A stretch of DNA of 64,000 bases from Paraburkholderia sp. CNPSo 3274 (GTDB taxonomy: Bacteria; Pseudomonadota; Gammaproteobacteria; Burkholderiales; Burkholderiaceae): the NCBI RefSeq assembly GCF_024206475.1, contig NZ_JAMBPR010000001.1, positions 124,001-188,000 on the forward strand, written 5' to 3'. The translations under genes and the position numbers were made by a program. Below the pieces are notes generated by a model, which saw nothing but the letters and a program-made list of their open reading frames with translations, had not been told where the DNA came from and did no database searches. Positions 1 through 9,800 of the stretch are shown here, piece after piece. Position 1 is the first letter of the stretch. Each line of letters opens with the position of its first letter.

Positions 1-2405
1 AGCGCTTCGCCATCGTTGTCTTCGTCGCCTTCGAGCCGCCAGCCAGCCTTTAGATGATCGCGCAACTGCCCGACCAGGACCGAAGGCGGGCGCGGCGTGT
101 TGTCGGTCACGCTGCGCCCGATCCACGAAACATGCAGATGGTCGCGCGCCGAGAGTAGCGCTTCGAGGAACAGATAGCGGTCGTCTTCGCGGCGCGAGCG
201 GTCGCCGGGACGATAGTCGCGGCGCATGAGGTCGAAGTCGAGCGGCGTGCGGCTGCGCGGATAGTCGCCGTCGTTCATGCCGAGCAGGCACACGCGGCGG
301 AACGGAATGGCCCGCATCGGCATCAGCGTGGCAAAGGTCACGGCGCCCGCGAAGAAGCGCTGTGAGAGCCCGCCGCCTTCGAGCGCCGCGAGCCAGTTCT
401 CAGCGACGATGGCAAGCGGCAAGGTCTCCATGAGCGCGGCTTCGGCGCAGGCCTCGCGCCACGTTTCGAGCGCGCCGTCGAGGCGGTCGAGCGTGTAAGC
501 GTCTTCGTCCTGCGCAGCGAAAAACGCCGCCTTCAACGCGCGCAGACGCTCGCACCACACTTCCACCGTGGCCGGCTCGCGCAGCGTACGCCACGCGTGG
601 TCGAGCGCATCCACGAGGCGCGTGAGCGGTCCCAGCAACGCGGCGTCGAGCCCGCCGATTTCGCTGTACGGCTCGATGCCGCGCCATGCGCCCGCACGCT
701 CGCCGGCGGCGTAGCCCAGCAGCATGCGCCGCAAACCGAACGCCCAACTATTGGGTGCGCTCAGTTCGTCGGCCTGGGGGAGCCCGAGGCTCGCGCGCTG
801 GCCCGCATGCAGGCCCCAGCGGATATTCGCGCCGTCGATCCAGTTGCGCAACGTGGGCACGTCGTCGACGTCGATGTCAAAGCGCGCACGTACAGCCGGC
901 ACTTCGAGCAGATCGAGCACGTCGCTCACCGTCACGCGCGAGTACGGCAGCGAAAGCAGCATTTCCAGCGCGCCGATGAGCGGGTCGAACGCGCGCTGCG
1001 CACGGTCGGCCACGCTGAACGGAATGCTGCGCGGGTCGTTGCCGTCGAGCAGGCCGAACACGGCCTGGATATGCGGTGCGTAGACCTCGATGTCGGGCAC
1101 CATCACGATCACGTCGCGCGGACGCAGTTCGGGGTCCGCCGCAAACGCGGCGAGCAGGCGGTCGTGCAGGATCTCCACTTCACGCTGCGCACTGTGCGCG
1201 ATGTGAAAGCGAATGGATTCGTCTTCCTGCACATTGACAGGTTCCCAGCGCGCGCGCGTCTCGCCAAGCGGCCGCAGATCGCGAATGTCGTCCTGCAACT
1301 GCGAGAGCAGCGTGAGCGCATCTTCGCCGTCGAACAGATCGATACGCTGGCCAATGCGCGTGAAGTGTGGCGTGTACGTCTCGCGCGCTTCATCGCTATC
1401 GTATTCGTCGAGCAGGCCAATGAAGTCGCGCCCCTGCTTGCCCCAGGCCGCGAGCAAGGGCTGGGAATGCAGATGCAACTGCGCCTCTTCGAGCTGGTCC
1501 GGCGCGCCCGCGCGGCGGCGCTGGCGCGCGTGGCGTGCGCGCAGCAGGTCCTGGTCGGCGACGATGTCGGCCCAGTAGTGCATGCACGGGTTATGCACGC
1601 ACATCAGCACCTGGCTCCAGCGCGCGAGCGCCGCGAGGACTTCCACCGACTGGCGCGCGAGGCTCGAAATGCCGAACACCACAAGCCGGCGCGGCAAGCC
1701 CTTCGGCCGTGCGTCGCCCTCCTGCCATGACTGCGCGCGCTCCATGAACGCTTCGTGCACGGCGGCGCGCCCCGTGTCACGCAAGCCGATGCCGTCTTGC
1801 GCCTGCGCGCTCACATCCGCGAGTAGCGCGCGCCAAAGCGCCGCCTGCCAGCGCGCCTCCTCGGGCAACGGCACGCGCGCGTTGCGCGCATCGATCAGCA
1901 CGTCCTCGTTCGCGGCCCACGCAGCGAGCCAGTCCGCACGATAGACCTGGTACTGGTCGAGCAAATCCGCCACGCGCTGCGCGAGCTGGAAGCACTTGCG
2001 CTGGTCCTCGTCGTTGGCCATGAAGCGCTTGAGCGGCTCATAGCCCGGCTCGTCGAGCAGCGCCGGCAGCATGCGCATGAGACGCCAGACGAGGCGCGAC
2101 TTGTCGAACGGCGAGACCGCGGGCACTGCGTCGTTGCCGAGCACGGCGCGATACACCTGCCACAGGAAACGCGACGGCAGCGACATTTCGAACGCCGCCG
2201 CGATCCCGCAGCCGCCCTCCTCGGGATCGGCGGCAAACGCGAGCTTGAGCCACTGCGCGATGCCGTTGCTCTGCACGAGGAACATTTCCTTTTCGAGCGG
2301 CGCGATCGGGTTCTGGCCGATCCAGCTCACGATCAGGTCGCGCATGCGCTCGGGCTGATTGCCGTGAACGAGCATCAGCCCTGTGGGCAGTTCGCGCGCG
2401 CTCAA
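1..2405 (-). CDS. recC: RecBCD enzyme subunit RecC (exodeoxyribonuclease V gamma), 3' end beyond window
   Basis: RecC is the Chi-recognising subunit of the RecBCD helicase-nuclease that processes DNA double-strand ends. About 801 codons are visible, reading off the left edge, against roughly 1100 in the family. The N-terminus contains VHGNQPERMRDL and FLVQSNGIAQWLKLAF, matching the RecC start. Further on are VCLLGMNDGDYPRSR and, near the edge, VSWIGRSVTDNTPRPPSVLV, both typical RecC blocks. I prefer the TTG start at 2405 because GGAG lies 6 bases upstream; an ATG ten codons in (2375) lacks a good ribosome binding site but aligns with the E. coli start. recB and recD would be expected past the left edge. 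Family identity is secure; the start is uncertain. Confidence 0.93.
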   Translation of the reverse strand, partial: MSARELPTGLMLVHGNQPERMRDLIVSWIGQNPIAPLEKEMFLVQSNGIAQWLKLAFAADPEEGGCGIAAAFEMSLPSRFLWQVYRAVLGNDAVPAVSPFDKSRLVWRLMRMLPALLDEPGYEPLKRFMANDEDQRKCFQLAQRVADLLDQYQVYRADWLAAWAANEDVLIDARNARVPLPEEARWQAALWRALLADVSAQAQDGIGLRDTGRAAVHEAFMERAQSWQEGDARPKGLPRRLVVFGISSLARQSVEVLAALARWSQVLMCVHNPCMHYWADIVADQDLLRARHARQRRRAGAPDQLEEAQLHLHSQPLLAAWGKQGRDFIGLLDEYDSDEARETYTPHFTRIGQRIDLFDGEDALTLLSQLQDDIRDLRPLGETRARWEPVNVQEDESIRFHIAHSAQREVEILHDRLLAAFAADPELRPRDVIVMVPDIEVYAPHIQAVFGLLDGNDPRSIPFSVADRAQRAFDPLIGALEMLLSLPYSRVTVSDVLDLLEVPAVRARFDIDVDDVPTLRNWIDGANIRWGLHAGQRASLGLPQADELSAPNSWAFGLRRMLLGYAAGERAGAWRGIEPYSEIGGLDAALLGPLTRLVDALDHAWRTLREPATVEVWCERLRALKAAFFAAQDEDAYTLDRLDGALETWREACAEAALMETLPLAIVAENWLAALEGGGLSQRFFAGAVTFATLMPMRAIPFRRVCLLGMNDGDYPRSRTPLDFDLMRRDYRPGDRSRREDDRYLFLEALLSARDHLHVSWIGRSVTDNTPRPPSVLVGQLRDHLKAGWRLEGDEDNDGEA

Positions 2406-2642
2406 GCGAGGCTCCGGCGCGCCTGACGCACGTTACGCGCGCGTTGGGCAGATTGGGCGAGGAAGCGGAGAAAAGGGATTGCGGCCATGTCGCCTGTTCG
2501 TGTTTGGTGCCGGTACGCACCGGTGTTTGCCGGTACTTGCCGATACGAATGGCGCAGGCGGCATTGCGCCCGCGCGATGCCACAGTTTACGACAATCGAG
2601 ACTCCGCGCGCAGGCCGCGGTTTTGGCCCTGACGGGCACAGC

Positions 2643-3719
2643 CTAGCCAAAACGCTTACCCGTAGCCGGATCGAAGAAATGCAGGCGCGCCGGCGGCAAG
2701 TGCACCGCCAGCCGCTCGCCGGGCGTGGGCCGCGTTTCGTGCGGCAGACGCACCACCACATCCGCGCTGCCCCAGCGGCCGTGGGCGAGGTTGTCCGCGC
2801 CGAGCAGCTCGCAAGTCTCGACTTCGAGCGTGACCGGCTCGTTGGCGCCGCGCGCATGCATATGCTCAGGCCGCACGCCCAGCACGCACTCGGCGCCCTT
2901 CGGCAGCCAGGCCGGCGCATCGCCAAGCGGCAGATGCGGCCCGTTGCCCGCGATTTCGAAGCGTCGGCCGTCGTCACTCACGCGCCCGCGCAGCAGGTTC
3001 ATGGCCGGCGAGCCGATGAAGCTCGCCACGAACATCGAAGCGGGTCGGTCGTACACCTCGCTGGGCGTGCCGATCTGCTCAGCGCGCCCGCCGTTGAGCA
3101 CCATCACGCGCTGCGCAAGCGTCATCGCCTCGATCTGGTCGTGCGTGACGTACAGGCTCGTCGTGCGCAGACGCGCATGCAGACGCTGGATTTCAAGGCG
3201 CATCTGCACGCGCAGCTTCGCGTCGAGGTTCGAGAGCGGCTCGTCGAACAGGAACACCGAGGGCTCGCGCACGATCGCGCGGCCCATCGCCACGCGCTGG
3301 CGCTGGCCGCCCGAAAGCTCGCGCGGTTTGCGCTCCAGCAGCTTGCCCAGTTCCAGGATTTCGGCGGCCGCCGCCACGCGCGAATCGATTGTCGTGCGGT
3401 CGAGCCCCTGCAGCTTGAGGCTATAACCCATGTTGCGCGCGACCGTCATGTGCGGATAAAGCGCGTAGTTCTGGAACACCATGGCGATGTCGCGATCCTT
3501 GGGCTCCACGCGATTGACCACCTTTTCGCCGATGGCAATCTCGCCCGACGTGATGGTCTCCAGCCCCGCGACCATGCGCAGCAGCGTGGACTTCCCGCAG
3601 CCCGACGGGCCGACGAGCACCATGAATTCGCCGTCCGCCACCTGCACGTCGATGCCGTGCAACACCTGTTGCGCGCCGTCGTACGACTTCGTGACGCCCC
3701 GTATGCTCAATGCCGCCAT
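2643..3719 (-). CDS. ugpC: sn-glycerol-3-phosphate ABC transporter ATP-binding protein UgpC
   Basis: This 358-residue ATPase would energise import of glycerol-3-phosphate or glycerophosphodiesters through UgpAE. It has Walker [10 protein letters not shown] at residues 37-45, a Q-loop near FQNYALYPH (82-90), the signature LSGGQRQR (135-142) and Walker B VFLFDEP (155-161). The C-terminal extension carries a regulatory TOBE/MalK-like domain, as expected for the MalK/UgpC group. It is the last gene of a minus-strand ugpA-ugpE-ugpC set, 25 bases after ugpE. A purine-rich GGGGGATG precedes the ATG. MalK-like sugar ATPases are close relatives, so the substrate rests mainly on the paired permeases. 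Confidence 0.92.
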   Translation of the reverse strand: MAALSIRGVTKSYDGAQQVLHGIDVQVADGEFMVLVGPSGCGKSTLLRMVAGLETITSGEIAIGEKVVNRVEPKDRDIAMVFQNYALYPHMTVARNMGYSLKLQGLDRTTIDSRVAAAAEILELGKLLERKPRELSGGQRQRVAMGRAIVREPSVFLFDEPLSNLDAKLRVQMRLEIQRLHARLRTTSLYVTHDQIEAMTLAQRVMVLNGGRAEQIGTPSEVYDRPASMFVASFIGSPAMNLLRGRVSDDGRRFEIAGNGPHLPLGDAPAWLPKGAECVLGVRPEHMHARGANEPVTLEVETCELLGADNLAHGRWGSADVVVRLPHETRPTPGERLAVHLPPARLHFFDPATGKRFG

Positions 3720-3744
3720 GTCATCCCCCGAATTGCATCCATAC

Positions 3745-4590
3745 TTATTTCTCCACGTCCACGAGGCCGCGCACGAACCAGCGCTGCATGGCCAGCACCA
3801 CCACGAGCGGCGGCAGCATGGCGATCATCGTCGCGCACATCACGAGATGCCATTGCGTCGCCGCGTCGCCGCTCGAAATCATGCTCTTGATGCCCACCAC
3901 GGCGGTCGTCATCGAAGCCGTGCTCGACATGAGAATCGGCCACAGATACTGGTTCCAGCCGTAGATGAACGTGATGACGAAAAGCGACGCGATGTTCGTC
4001 TTTGAAAGCGGCAGCACCACGTCCCAGAAAAAACGCAGCGGCCCCGCACCGTCGATACGCGCGGCCTCGATCAGCTCGTTGGGCAGCGTGAGGAAGAACT
4101 GGCGGAACAGAAACGTGGCCGTGGCCGAGGCGATGAGCGGCAGCGTGAGGCCCGCGTAAGTGTTCGTGAGATGCAGCGTGGCCGCGACTTGAACCGTGGG
4201 GAAAATGCGCACTTCCACGGGCAGCATGAGCGTCACGAAGATCAGCCAGAACGCGAGACGGCGGAAAGGAAAGCGGAAAAACACGATCGCATAGGCCGAG
4301 ATGATCGAAATGGCGATCTTGCCCACCGAAATCACGAGCGCCGTGACGACGCTGTTCATGAGCATCACGCCGAACGGGCTCGCCGCGCTGCCCGTTCCCA
4401 CGTTCCACACGGTGGCCATGTTCGCGAGCAGATGGGTGCTCGGCACGAGCGAGAGCGGCACCGAGAAGACTTCTTTCTCGTTCATCGTGGCGGCGCAAAA
4501 CGCCACGTACACAGGAAAGGCCACCACCGCCACGCCGAGCAGCAGCATGACGTGGCAGAACAGGTTGAAGTATTTGCGGTTCTCGACCAT
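3745..4590 (-). CDS. ugpE: sn-glycerol-3-phosphate ABC transporter permease UgpE
   Basis: This 281-residue inner-membrane permease of the MalG/UgpE family has about six hydrophobic segments and the EAA loop [20 protein letters not shown], which contacts the UgpC ATPase. It ends with VRGLVDVEK, and GLVxGxxK-type tails are typical of the family. The ATG overlaps the ugpA stop codon by one base (TGATG), so the two permeases are probably translationally coupled. The partner permease UgpA is upstream and UgpC downstream. Confidence 0.92.
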   Translation of the reverse strand: MVENRKYFNLFCHVMLLLGVAVVAFPVYVAFCAATMNEKEVFSVPLSLVPSTHLLANMATVWNVGTGSAASPFGVMLMNSVVTALVISVGKIAISIISAYAIVFFRFPFRRLAFWLIFVTLMLPVEVRIFPTVQVAATLHLTNTYAGLTLPLIASATATFLFRQFFLTLPNELIEAARIDGAGPLRFFWDVVLPLSKTNIASLFVITFIYGWNQYLWPILMSSTASMTTAVVGIKSMISSGDAATQWHLVMCATMIAMLPPLVVVLAMQRWFVRGLVDVEK

Positions 4591-5471
4591 CAGTACTGAA
4601 CCCGTCGTTCGATAAAGCGGAACTGGAAGATCGTGAGCGCGGTCACGATCAGCATCAGCACGACCGATTGCGCGCCCGAACTGCCGATGTCGAGCCCGCG
4701 AAAGCCTTCGTCGAAGATCTTGTAGACGAGCGTGCGCGTGGCCTGGCCAGGCCCGCCGCCCGTTGCCGCATCGATCACGGGGAAGGTGTCGAACAGCGCG
4801 TAGACCACGTTCACCACGAGCAGAAAGAAACTCGTGGGCGAGAGCAGCGGGAACGCAATGCCGAAGAACCGCCGCACGGGGCCCGCGCCGTCGATGGCGG
4901 CCGCCTCGAAAAGCGATTGCGGAATCGACTGCAGGCCCGCGTAGAAGAACAGGAAGTTATAGCTGATCTGCTGCCAGACCGATGCGATTACAACGAGCGT
5001 CATGGCCTGGCCGGGGTTGAGCGCGTGATTCCACGTCACGCCGAAGCGTGCGAGCGCGAAGGTCACGAGGCCAATGCTCGGGTTGAACAGAAAGCCCCAC
5101 AACACGGCGGCAATGACGGGCGCGACCGCATACGGCCAGATGAGAAACGTTTGATAAAAGCGTTTGCTGCGCGTCACATGGTGCGCCATGGCTGCCAGCA
5201 GCAGCGAAATGGCGAGGCCGCCGAACGTGACGAGCGCCGTAAAAACGAGCGTCGTCTGGACCGAGGCCAGATAGAGCGGATCGCGCAGGAGCCGCGTGAA
5301 GTTGGCGAAGCCGACGAAGATGGACGACGTGCCGAAGGCGTCCTGGGCCTGGGTGGACTGCAAGAGCGCCACTCCGGCCGGCCACAGGAAAAAGATCACG
5401 GTCACCGCAAGCTGCGGGCCGACGAGCAGGTACGGCAGCAGGCTCGCCCCAAAACGGGAGCGTTGTTCCAT
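4590..5471 (-). CDS. ugpA: sn-glycerol-3-phosphate ABC transporter permease UgpA
   Basis: This is the other membrane subunit of the Ugp transporter, of the MalF/UgpA type, 293 residues from the chosen start. It shows [20 protein letters not shown] as the first membrane helix and the EAA loop [18 protein letters not shown]. The ATG at 5471 is preferred because GAGGAGAG sits about 8 bases upstream; an in-frame ATG at 5555 would add 28 low-complexity residues without homology to the family. No ugpB binding-protein gene lies upstream, which is unusual because ugpB normally heads this operon. Confidence 0.9.
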   Translation of the reverse strand: MEQRSRFGASLLPYLLVGPQLAVTVIFFLWPAGVALLQSTQAQDAFGTSSIFVGFANFTRLLRDPLYLASVQTTLVFTALVTFGGLAISLLLAAMAHHVTRSKRFYQTFLIWPYAVAPVIAAVLWGFLFNPSIGLVTFALARFGVTWNHALNPGQAMTLVVIASVWQQISYNFLFFYAGLQSIPQSLFEAAAIDGAGPVRRFFGIAFPLLSPTSFFLLVVNVVYALFDTFPVIDAATGGGPGQATRTLVYKIFDEGFRGLDIGSSGAQSVVLMLIVTALTIFQFRFIERRVQY

Positions 5472-5787
5472 TGCGTCACTCTCCTCGAGTGGCGGCGTTC
5501 GGACGGGCGCGAACACCGGTTGGCGCGGCTTGTTGATCGAATTGAGCCGCTTCATGGGCGGCGCCGCGTCCGCATTCTAGCCGAGACTCATGACAATGCG
5601 GGTCAAAGCACGGGTCAAAGCGCGGGACGGGAGGCCGCGCTGGGCGCTGGGCGCCGGGAGCGGGATTGACGGAGGGATTCACCGGGCGATCGGGCTGCGG
5701 GGAGTGATTATCCGGCGCGCAGCGTATCCCGATCGCGAAAATAGCGGGGACGTCACCGCCCCCTGACTCCATCGTTCGACTCGCCGC
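5472..5787. other. Intergenic region upstream of ugpA
   Basis: These 316 bases hold no convincing gene. A 12-base direct repeat (CGGGTCAAAGCR) occurs twice in tandem at 5599-5610 and 5611-5622 and starts a third, degenerate copy. Read on the ugpA strand it gives TTTGACCCG steps. The Ugp system is PhoB-regulated in E. coli, but the 12-base period does not fit the 11-base period of a Pho box. The region presumably holds the ugpA promoter and the end of the flavoprotein gene's upstream spacer. Confidence 0.4.
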
Positions 5788-7029
5788 TCAGGCAAGCGCC
5801 GCCGCGGCAAATTTGCCCATGTCCGTGGCCGGATCGCGCAGCGCATCGAGGTCGAGCTTCACGCCCTTGCCCACGAGCTTCTTGCCGCACAGGAAATCGG
5901 GCATCGAATTGACGGCGTCGACCGCGAGCAGCACACGGTCCTTTAGGTAGTACACCGCGAAGCGCCGCGCGGCAGGGTCGCCGCGCACGATGGCCTCGTC
6001 ATAGCCCTCGAGCAGGCCCACCGTCTGCAGCTTGAGGTCGTACTGATCGGACCAGAACCACGGCGCGTCGCACGCGGGGCGCGGCTTGCCGACGATCGCA
6101 GCGGCCGCGAGCTTCGCCTGCTCCACCGCGTTGTGCACGCTTTCCAGGCGCCCCGCGCGGCCGTAGTGCGCAAGCGGCCGGTGCGCGCAATCGCCGATAG
6201 CAAAGACGTCCGGGTCGCTCGTGCGCGCGTCGTCGTCCACCTGAATGCCGTTGGCGCACGTAATACCCGCCGCTTTCGCGAGCGCCTCGTTCGGCAGGAT
6301 GCCGATGCCGACCAGCGCGAGCGTGGCGGGTACGATCTCGCCGTCCGCAAGCTTCACGCCGGTGAGCTTGTCGCCCTCACCCACGAGCGCCTCGATCTTC
6401 GCGTTCAGGCGCAGTTCCACGCCCTGCGCGCGATGCTCGTTCGCGTAGAACGTGGAAACGGTCTCGCCCGTCACGCGGCCCAGCACGCGCGGCGCGGCTT
6501 CGAGCACCGTGACCTCGTGGCCGAGCTGGCGCGCCGCCGCTGCCGCTTCGAGGCCGATATAGCCGGCTCCGATCACCACGAGCTTCTCGCCCGGCTTCAC
6601 GCGCTCGCGCAGCACATCTGCGTCGGCGAGCGAGCGCAGCGCGATCACGCCCGCGAGATCGTGGCCCGGCACCGTCAACGCGCGCGGCGTCGAGCCGGTG
6701 GCGAAAATCAGCTTGTCGTATTGATGCTGGCTGCCGTCGGCGAGCGTGAGCGTGCGGCTCGCGCGGTCGAGCGACTGCGCGCTCGCGCCGAGCTTCAGCT
6801 CGATGCGCTGCTCGTCGTAGAACGCACGCGGTTTGAGCCACAGGCGCTCGACGTCGGCCTCGCCCTTCAAATAGGCCTTGCTGAGCGGCGGCCGGTGATA
6901 AGGCGGCACCGGTTCTTCACCGACCAGCACGACGCGGCCGCCAAACCCATATTGCCGCAGCAGCGCCGCGGCGTTGCCGCCCGCGTGCCCTGCCCCAACG
7001 ATCACCACCGTGCTGCCGTCTTCTTGCAT
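5788..7029 (-). CDS. FAD-dependent ferredoxin reductase-type oxidoreductase
   Basis: This 413-residue flavoprotein is of the putidaredoxin/rhodocoxin reductase family, which passes electrons from NAD(P)H to a [2Fe-2S] ferredoxin for P450s or ring-hydroxylating dioxygenases. It has an FAD dinucleotide motif VIVGAGHAGGN at the N-terminus, the PYHRPPLSKAYL block, a second Rossmann motif VIGAGYIGLEAA and the C-terminal FAD motif DVFAIGDCAHRP, followed by the reductase C-terminal domain. The ATG is preceded by GGGAG about 7 bases upstream. No ferredoxin, P450 or dioxygenase gene is nearby, so the electron acceptor is unknown. Confidence 0.9.
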   Translation of the reverse strand: MQEDGSTVVIVGAGHAGGNAAALLRQYGFGGRVVLVGEEPVPPYHRPPLSKAYLKGEADVERLWLKPRAFYDEQRIELKLGASAQSLDRASRTLTLADGSQHQYDKLIFATGSTPRALTVPGHDLAGVIALRSLADADVLRERVKPGEKLVVIGAGYIGLEAAAAARQLGHEVTVLEAAPRVLGRVTGETVSTFYANEHRAQGVELRLNAKIEALVGEGDKLTGVKLADGEIVPATLALVGIGILPNEALAKAAGITCANGIQVDDDARTSDPDVFAIGDCAHRPLAHYGRAGRLESVHNAVEQAKLAAAAIVGKPRPACDAPWFWSDQYDLKLQTVGLLEGYDEAIVRGDPAARRFAVYYLKDRVLLAVDAVNSMPDFLCGKKLVGKGVKLDLDALRDPATDMGKFAAAALA

Positions 7030-7191
7030 GTCCGCTCCCGCTTTTCCCGCTTTCTACACGTTAATCGATTCATCGCGCGCATCGGCGGCCACGACTCATA
7101 CGCGCGCTTGAACCCTCGCGCCAATGAGCGCCCGCGCCGTCCGCCGCGCCAGGAACGAGATCATCTCACGGTTCGCAGGTGCACACCGCTC

Positions 7192-8100
7192 TCAGTCGAA
7201 GGCGTGGTCATTCGGCGCAGCATAGAGCGCGCGCAGTTGTTCGCTGATCGGAAACTCGAAATTCACGCCCTTGGGCGGCACCGGCTTCTCGAGCCACTTC
7301 GCGTATATCGCCTTGATTTCGCCACTCTTCATGAGCACCGCCATCGTATCGTTCACGAGTTGCCGGAACTCGGGGTCGCCGTTTCGCATCATGAAAGCAT
7401 AGGCCTCCGACGATTGCGGCGTGCCCACGATCACCCATTCGGAGGGCTTCGCCGTGAGCGAGCGCGTACCGGCGAGCAGCACGTCATCCATCATGTAGGC
7501 CACTGCGCGGCCCGACTCGAGCGTGGCGCGCCCCTCGCCATAATCGCGCGCGCTGATGATGCGCATGTTCATCTGCTTGTCGATGTTCATGCGCCGCAAG
7601 ATGCGCTCGGACGTTGTGCCCTGGTTCGTGAGCACCGTCTTGCCCGCAAGATCGACAAAGTCGTGAATGCCCGAGTCCTTGCGCGTGAGCAGGCGCGTGG
7701 TCGCGACGAAGAACGTATTGGAGAAGCTCACCTGGGCCTGGCGCGCCTTCAGGTTCGTCGTGACGCCGCACTCCAGGTCCACGGTGCCGTTCTGCACGAG
7801 TGGAATGCGGTTTTGCGAAGTGACGGGAATGAAACGCACCTGCAGGTTCGGGCGCTTCGTCCTGAGCTTGACTGCGTCGATCACCTTGTCGCAGATGTCC
7901 TGCGAAAAGCCGATCACCTGGTTGTCGCCGATCACGTAGGAGAACGGCACCGAAGTCTCGCGATAACCAATGGCGATGATGTTCGCCGAGCGGATCTTCT
8001 CTAGCGTGGGCTGCGCGACCTGGGCGGCCGCCGGCTGCAGCAGGCAAAGGCACGGCACGATGGCCCAGCAAGCCAGCGACAGCAGCTTCGGTCGGTTCAT
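7192..8100 (-). CDS. Amino-acid ABC transporter substrate-binding protein (GltI-like)
   Basis: This 302-residue periplasmic binding protein belongs to family 3 (glutamate/aspartate GltI/AatJ type). A signal peptide ends near LLQPAAAQ. The mature part opens with the family's TLEKIRSANIIAIGYRETS and continues with VPFSYVIGDNQVIGFSQDIC and the GTVDLECGVTTN ligand-pocket block. GAGGA lies about 7 bases before the ATG. No permease or ATPase gene is adjacent, so it is an orphan binding protein that may share another system's membrane components. Glutamate or aspartate is the likely ligand from homology only. Confidence 0.88.
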   Translation of the reverse strand: MNRPKLLSLACWAIVPCLCLLQPAAAQVAQPTLEKIRSANIIAIGYRETSVPFSYVIGDNQVIGFSQDICDKVIDAVKLRTKRPNLQVRFIPVTSQNRIPLVQNGTVDLECGVTTNLKARQAQVSFSNTFFVATTRLLTRKDSGIHDFVDLAGKTVLTNQGTTSERILRRMNIDKQMNMRIISARDYGEGRATLESGRAVAYMMDDVLLAGTRSLTAKPSEWVIVGTPQSSEAYAFMMRNGDPEFRQLVNDTMAVLMKSGEIKAIYAKWLEKPVPPKGVNFEFPISEQLRALYAAPNDHAFD

Positions 8101-8240
8101 GGGTCGGTCCTCGTCGTCACGCTTCGTTTCTCGCCGTCATCTTGTGCCGTCAAAGCATACATTTGTCGCCACAATCGATCATCGCGCAACATGCGGGAAA
8201 TACCAGGCATTTCCCGAGATGTTAAACCGATCATGAAAAA

Positions 8241-8264
8241 AAGCAGCGGACGTGGCCGCTGCTT
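8241..8264 (-). terminator. Intrinsic terminator of the MFS gene
   Basis: A perfect 9-base stem (AAGCAGCGG / CCGCTGCTT) with a 6-base loop. Read on the minus strand it is followed by a run of T. It lies 38 bases beyond the stop codon of the MFS transporter gene. Confidence 0.8.
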
Positions 8265-8302
8265 TCATCGCTCATGCTGCGCAATCGTCACGGCGATCGC
8301 AA

Positions 8303-9610
8303 TCAGCCGTCGACGAGCTTCCTCGGCTGCAGCAGCGCCAGCACTGCGCCTAGCACCATGGCCGCCGAAACGCAGTACATGCCCGCGTTCGTGCTTTGCG
8401 TCACGTCCTTCATCCAGCCGATGATCGATGGGCTCACGAAGCCCGCGAGATTCCCGATCGAGTTGATCATGCCGATGGCGGCGGCTGCCGAGCCGCCCGC
8501 GAGAATCGCGCTCGGCCAGGTCCAGAACACGGGCATCGTCGCAAGCATACCGGCCGCGCCCACCGAGAGCGCGAGCATGGCGAGCGGCACGTTGTGGCCG
8601 AAAACGGTGCTGAAATACAGGCCGATTGCCGATGCCAGCGAAGCGATGGCGAAGTGCCAGCGGCGCTCGCCCGTGCGGTCGGCGCTCTTCGCGACGAACA
8701 GCATGCTGAACACCGCGCACGCGTACGGAATGGCGGTGAGCAGGCCCACGTCGAGCGCACTCTTCACGCCGCTCGCCTTGATGAGCGTGGGCAGATAGAA
8801 GCTGATGCCGTAAAGGCCCATCATGCAGCAGAAGTAAATCACGGCCATGAGCCACACACGGCCATTGGCGAACACCGAGCCGATCGATGCGTGGCCCTTG
8901 CCGGCCTGGTCCTGCTCGATATTGCGTTCGAGCACGGCCTTCTCGTCGTCCGAAAGCCAGTTCGCCGCACGAATGCCGTTGGGCAGATAGAAGAGCGTAA
9001 TCACGCCCAGCACGAGCGAGGGCAGCGCTTCGATCAGGAAGAGCCACTGCCAGCCCGCCCAGCCGTTCGTGCCGGTGAAGGCCGCGAGAATCCAGCCCGA
9101 AAGCGGGCCGCCGAGCACGCCCGCGATCGGAATGCCGATCATGAAGAGCGCATTCATACGGCTGCGGCGCGCGGCCGGGAACCAGTAGGTGAGATAGAGC
9201 ACGATACCGGGGAAGAAGCCCGCCTCGGCCACGCCCAGCAGGAAGCGCACGAAATAGAACTGCATGGGCGTCTTCACGAGCAGCGTGGCCGCCGAAAGCA
9301 CGGCCCACGTAATCATGATGCGGGCGATCCACACGCGCGCGCCCACGCGGTGCATGAGGATATTGCTTGGGACTTCGAAGAAAAAGTAACCGATAAAGAA
9401 AATGCCCGCGCCAAGCCCGTACATGGTTTCGCTGAACTGCAGGTCGCTGAGCATCTGGAGCTTGGCGAAGCCTACGTTGACGCGGTCGAGATACGCGGCC
9501 ACATAGCAAAGGAAAAGAAACGGCAACAGACGCAACGTCGCCCTGGAATAGGCGCGCGTCTCGAGATTTTGTAATGAGGCCTTCGACTGGCCGCCGGCGA
9601 TTGTATTCAT
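8303..9610 (-). CDS. MFS transporter, anion:cation symporter (ACS) family
   Basis: This is a major facilitator carrier of about 435 residues with twelve predicted membrane segments. YLDRVNVGFAKLQM and the helix-2/3 block FFFEVPSNILMHRVGAR are hallmarks of the ACS family (GudP, TtuB, hydroxyphenylacetate and phthalate permeases), so an organic acid is the likely substrate. I chose the ATG at 9610, which has GGAG 6 bases upstream; in-frame ATGs at 9622 and 9655 would add residues lacking family similarity. It stands alone between an orphan binding protein and a divergent deoxyribosyltransferase gene, so the context does not reveal the substrate. Confidence 0.88.
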   Translation of the reverse strand: MNTIAGGQSKASLQNLETRAYSRATLRLLPFLFLCYVAAYLDRVNVGFAKLQMLSDLQFSETMYGLGAGIFFIGYFFFEVPSNILMHRVGARVWIARIMITWAVLSAATLLVKTPMQFYFVRFLLGVAEAGFFPGIVLYLTYWFPAARRSRMNALFMIGIPIAGVLGGPLSGWILAAFTGTNGWAGWQWLFLIEALPSLVLGVITLFYLPNGIRAANWLSDDEKAVLERNIEQDQAGKGHASIGSVFANGRVWLMAVIYFCCMMGLYGISFYLPTLIKASGVKSALDVGLLTAIPYACAVFSMLFVAKSADRTGERRWHFAIASLASAIGLYFSTVFGHNVPLAMLALSVGAAGMLATMPVFWTWPSAILAGGSAAAAIGMINSIGNLAGFVSPSIIGWMKDVTQSTNAGMYCVSAAMVLGAVLALLQPRKLVDG

Positions 9611-9800
9611 GGTCTCCAACATGGTGCAAAGGCAGTGCCGGACGGCACTATGCAAAGTGCATCATCGTAGCGAGAAGCAACAAATGTTGTCAATCGTTTG
9701 TAAGCAACAGGAAGATGCACGAAACCGCGTGGCCCGGGACCAGGCGCTAGAATCGCCGAACCGGGTCTCGACGAACCCCTTGTATGGAGGACCGCCCGCC

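Noticed and set aside
597..1730. Plus-strand open frame of 377 codons inside recC
   Set aside because: Shadow of recC, whose minus-strand translation gives several conserved RecC blocks without stops.
5599..5640. Pho box upstream of ugpA
   Set aside because: The repeat period is 12 rather than 11 bases and the sequence does not match CTGTCAT; kept only as an unexplained repeat.
6133..8004. Plus-strand open frame of 623 codons
   Set aside because: It is antisense to the flavoprotein and binding-protein genes, is Arg/His/Ala-rich, lacks domains and spans two clear minus-strand genes. It is a high-GC shadow frame.
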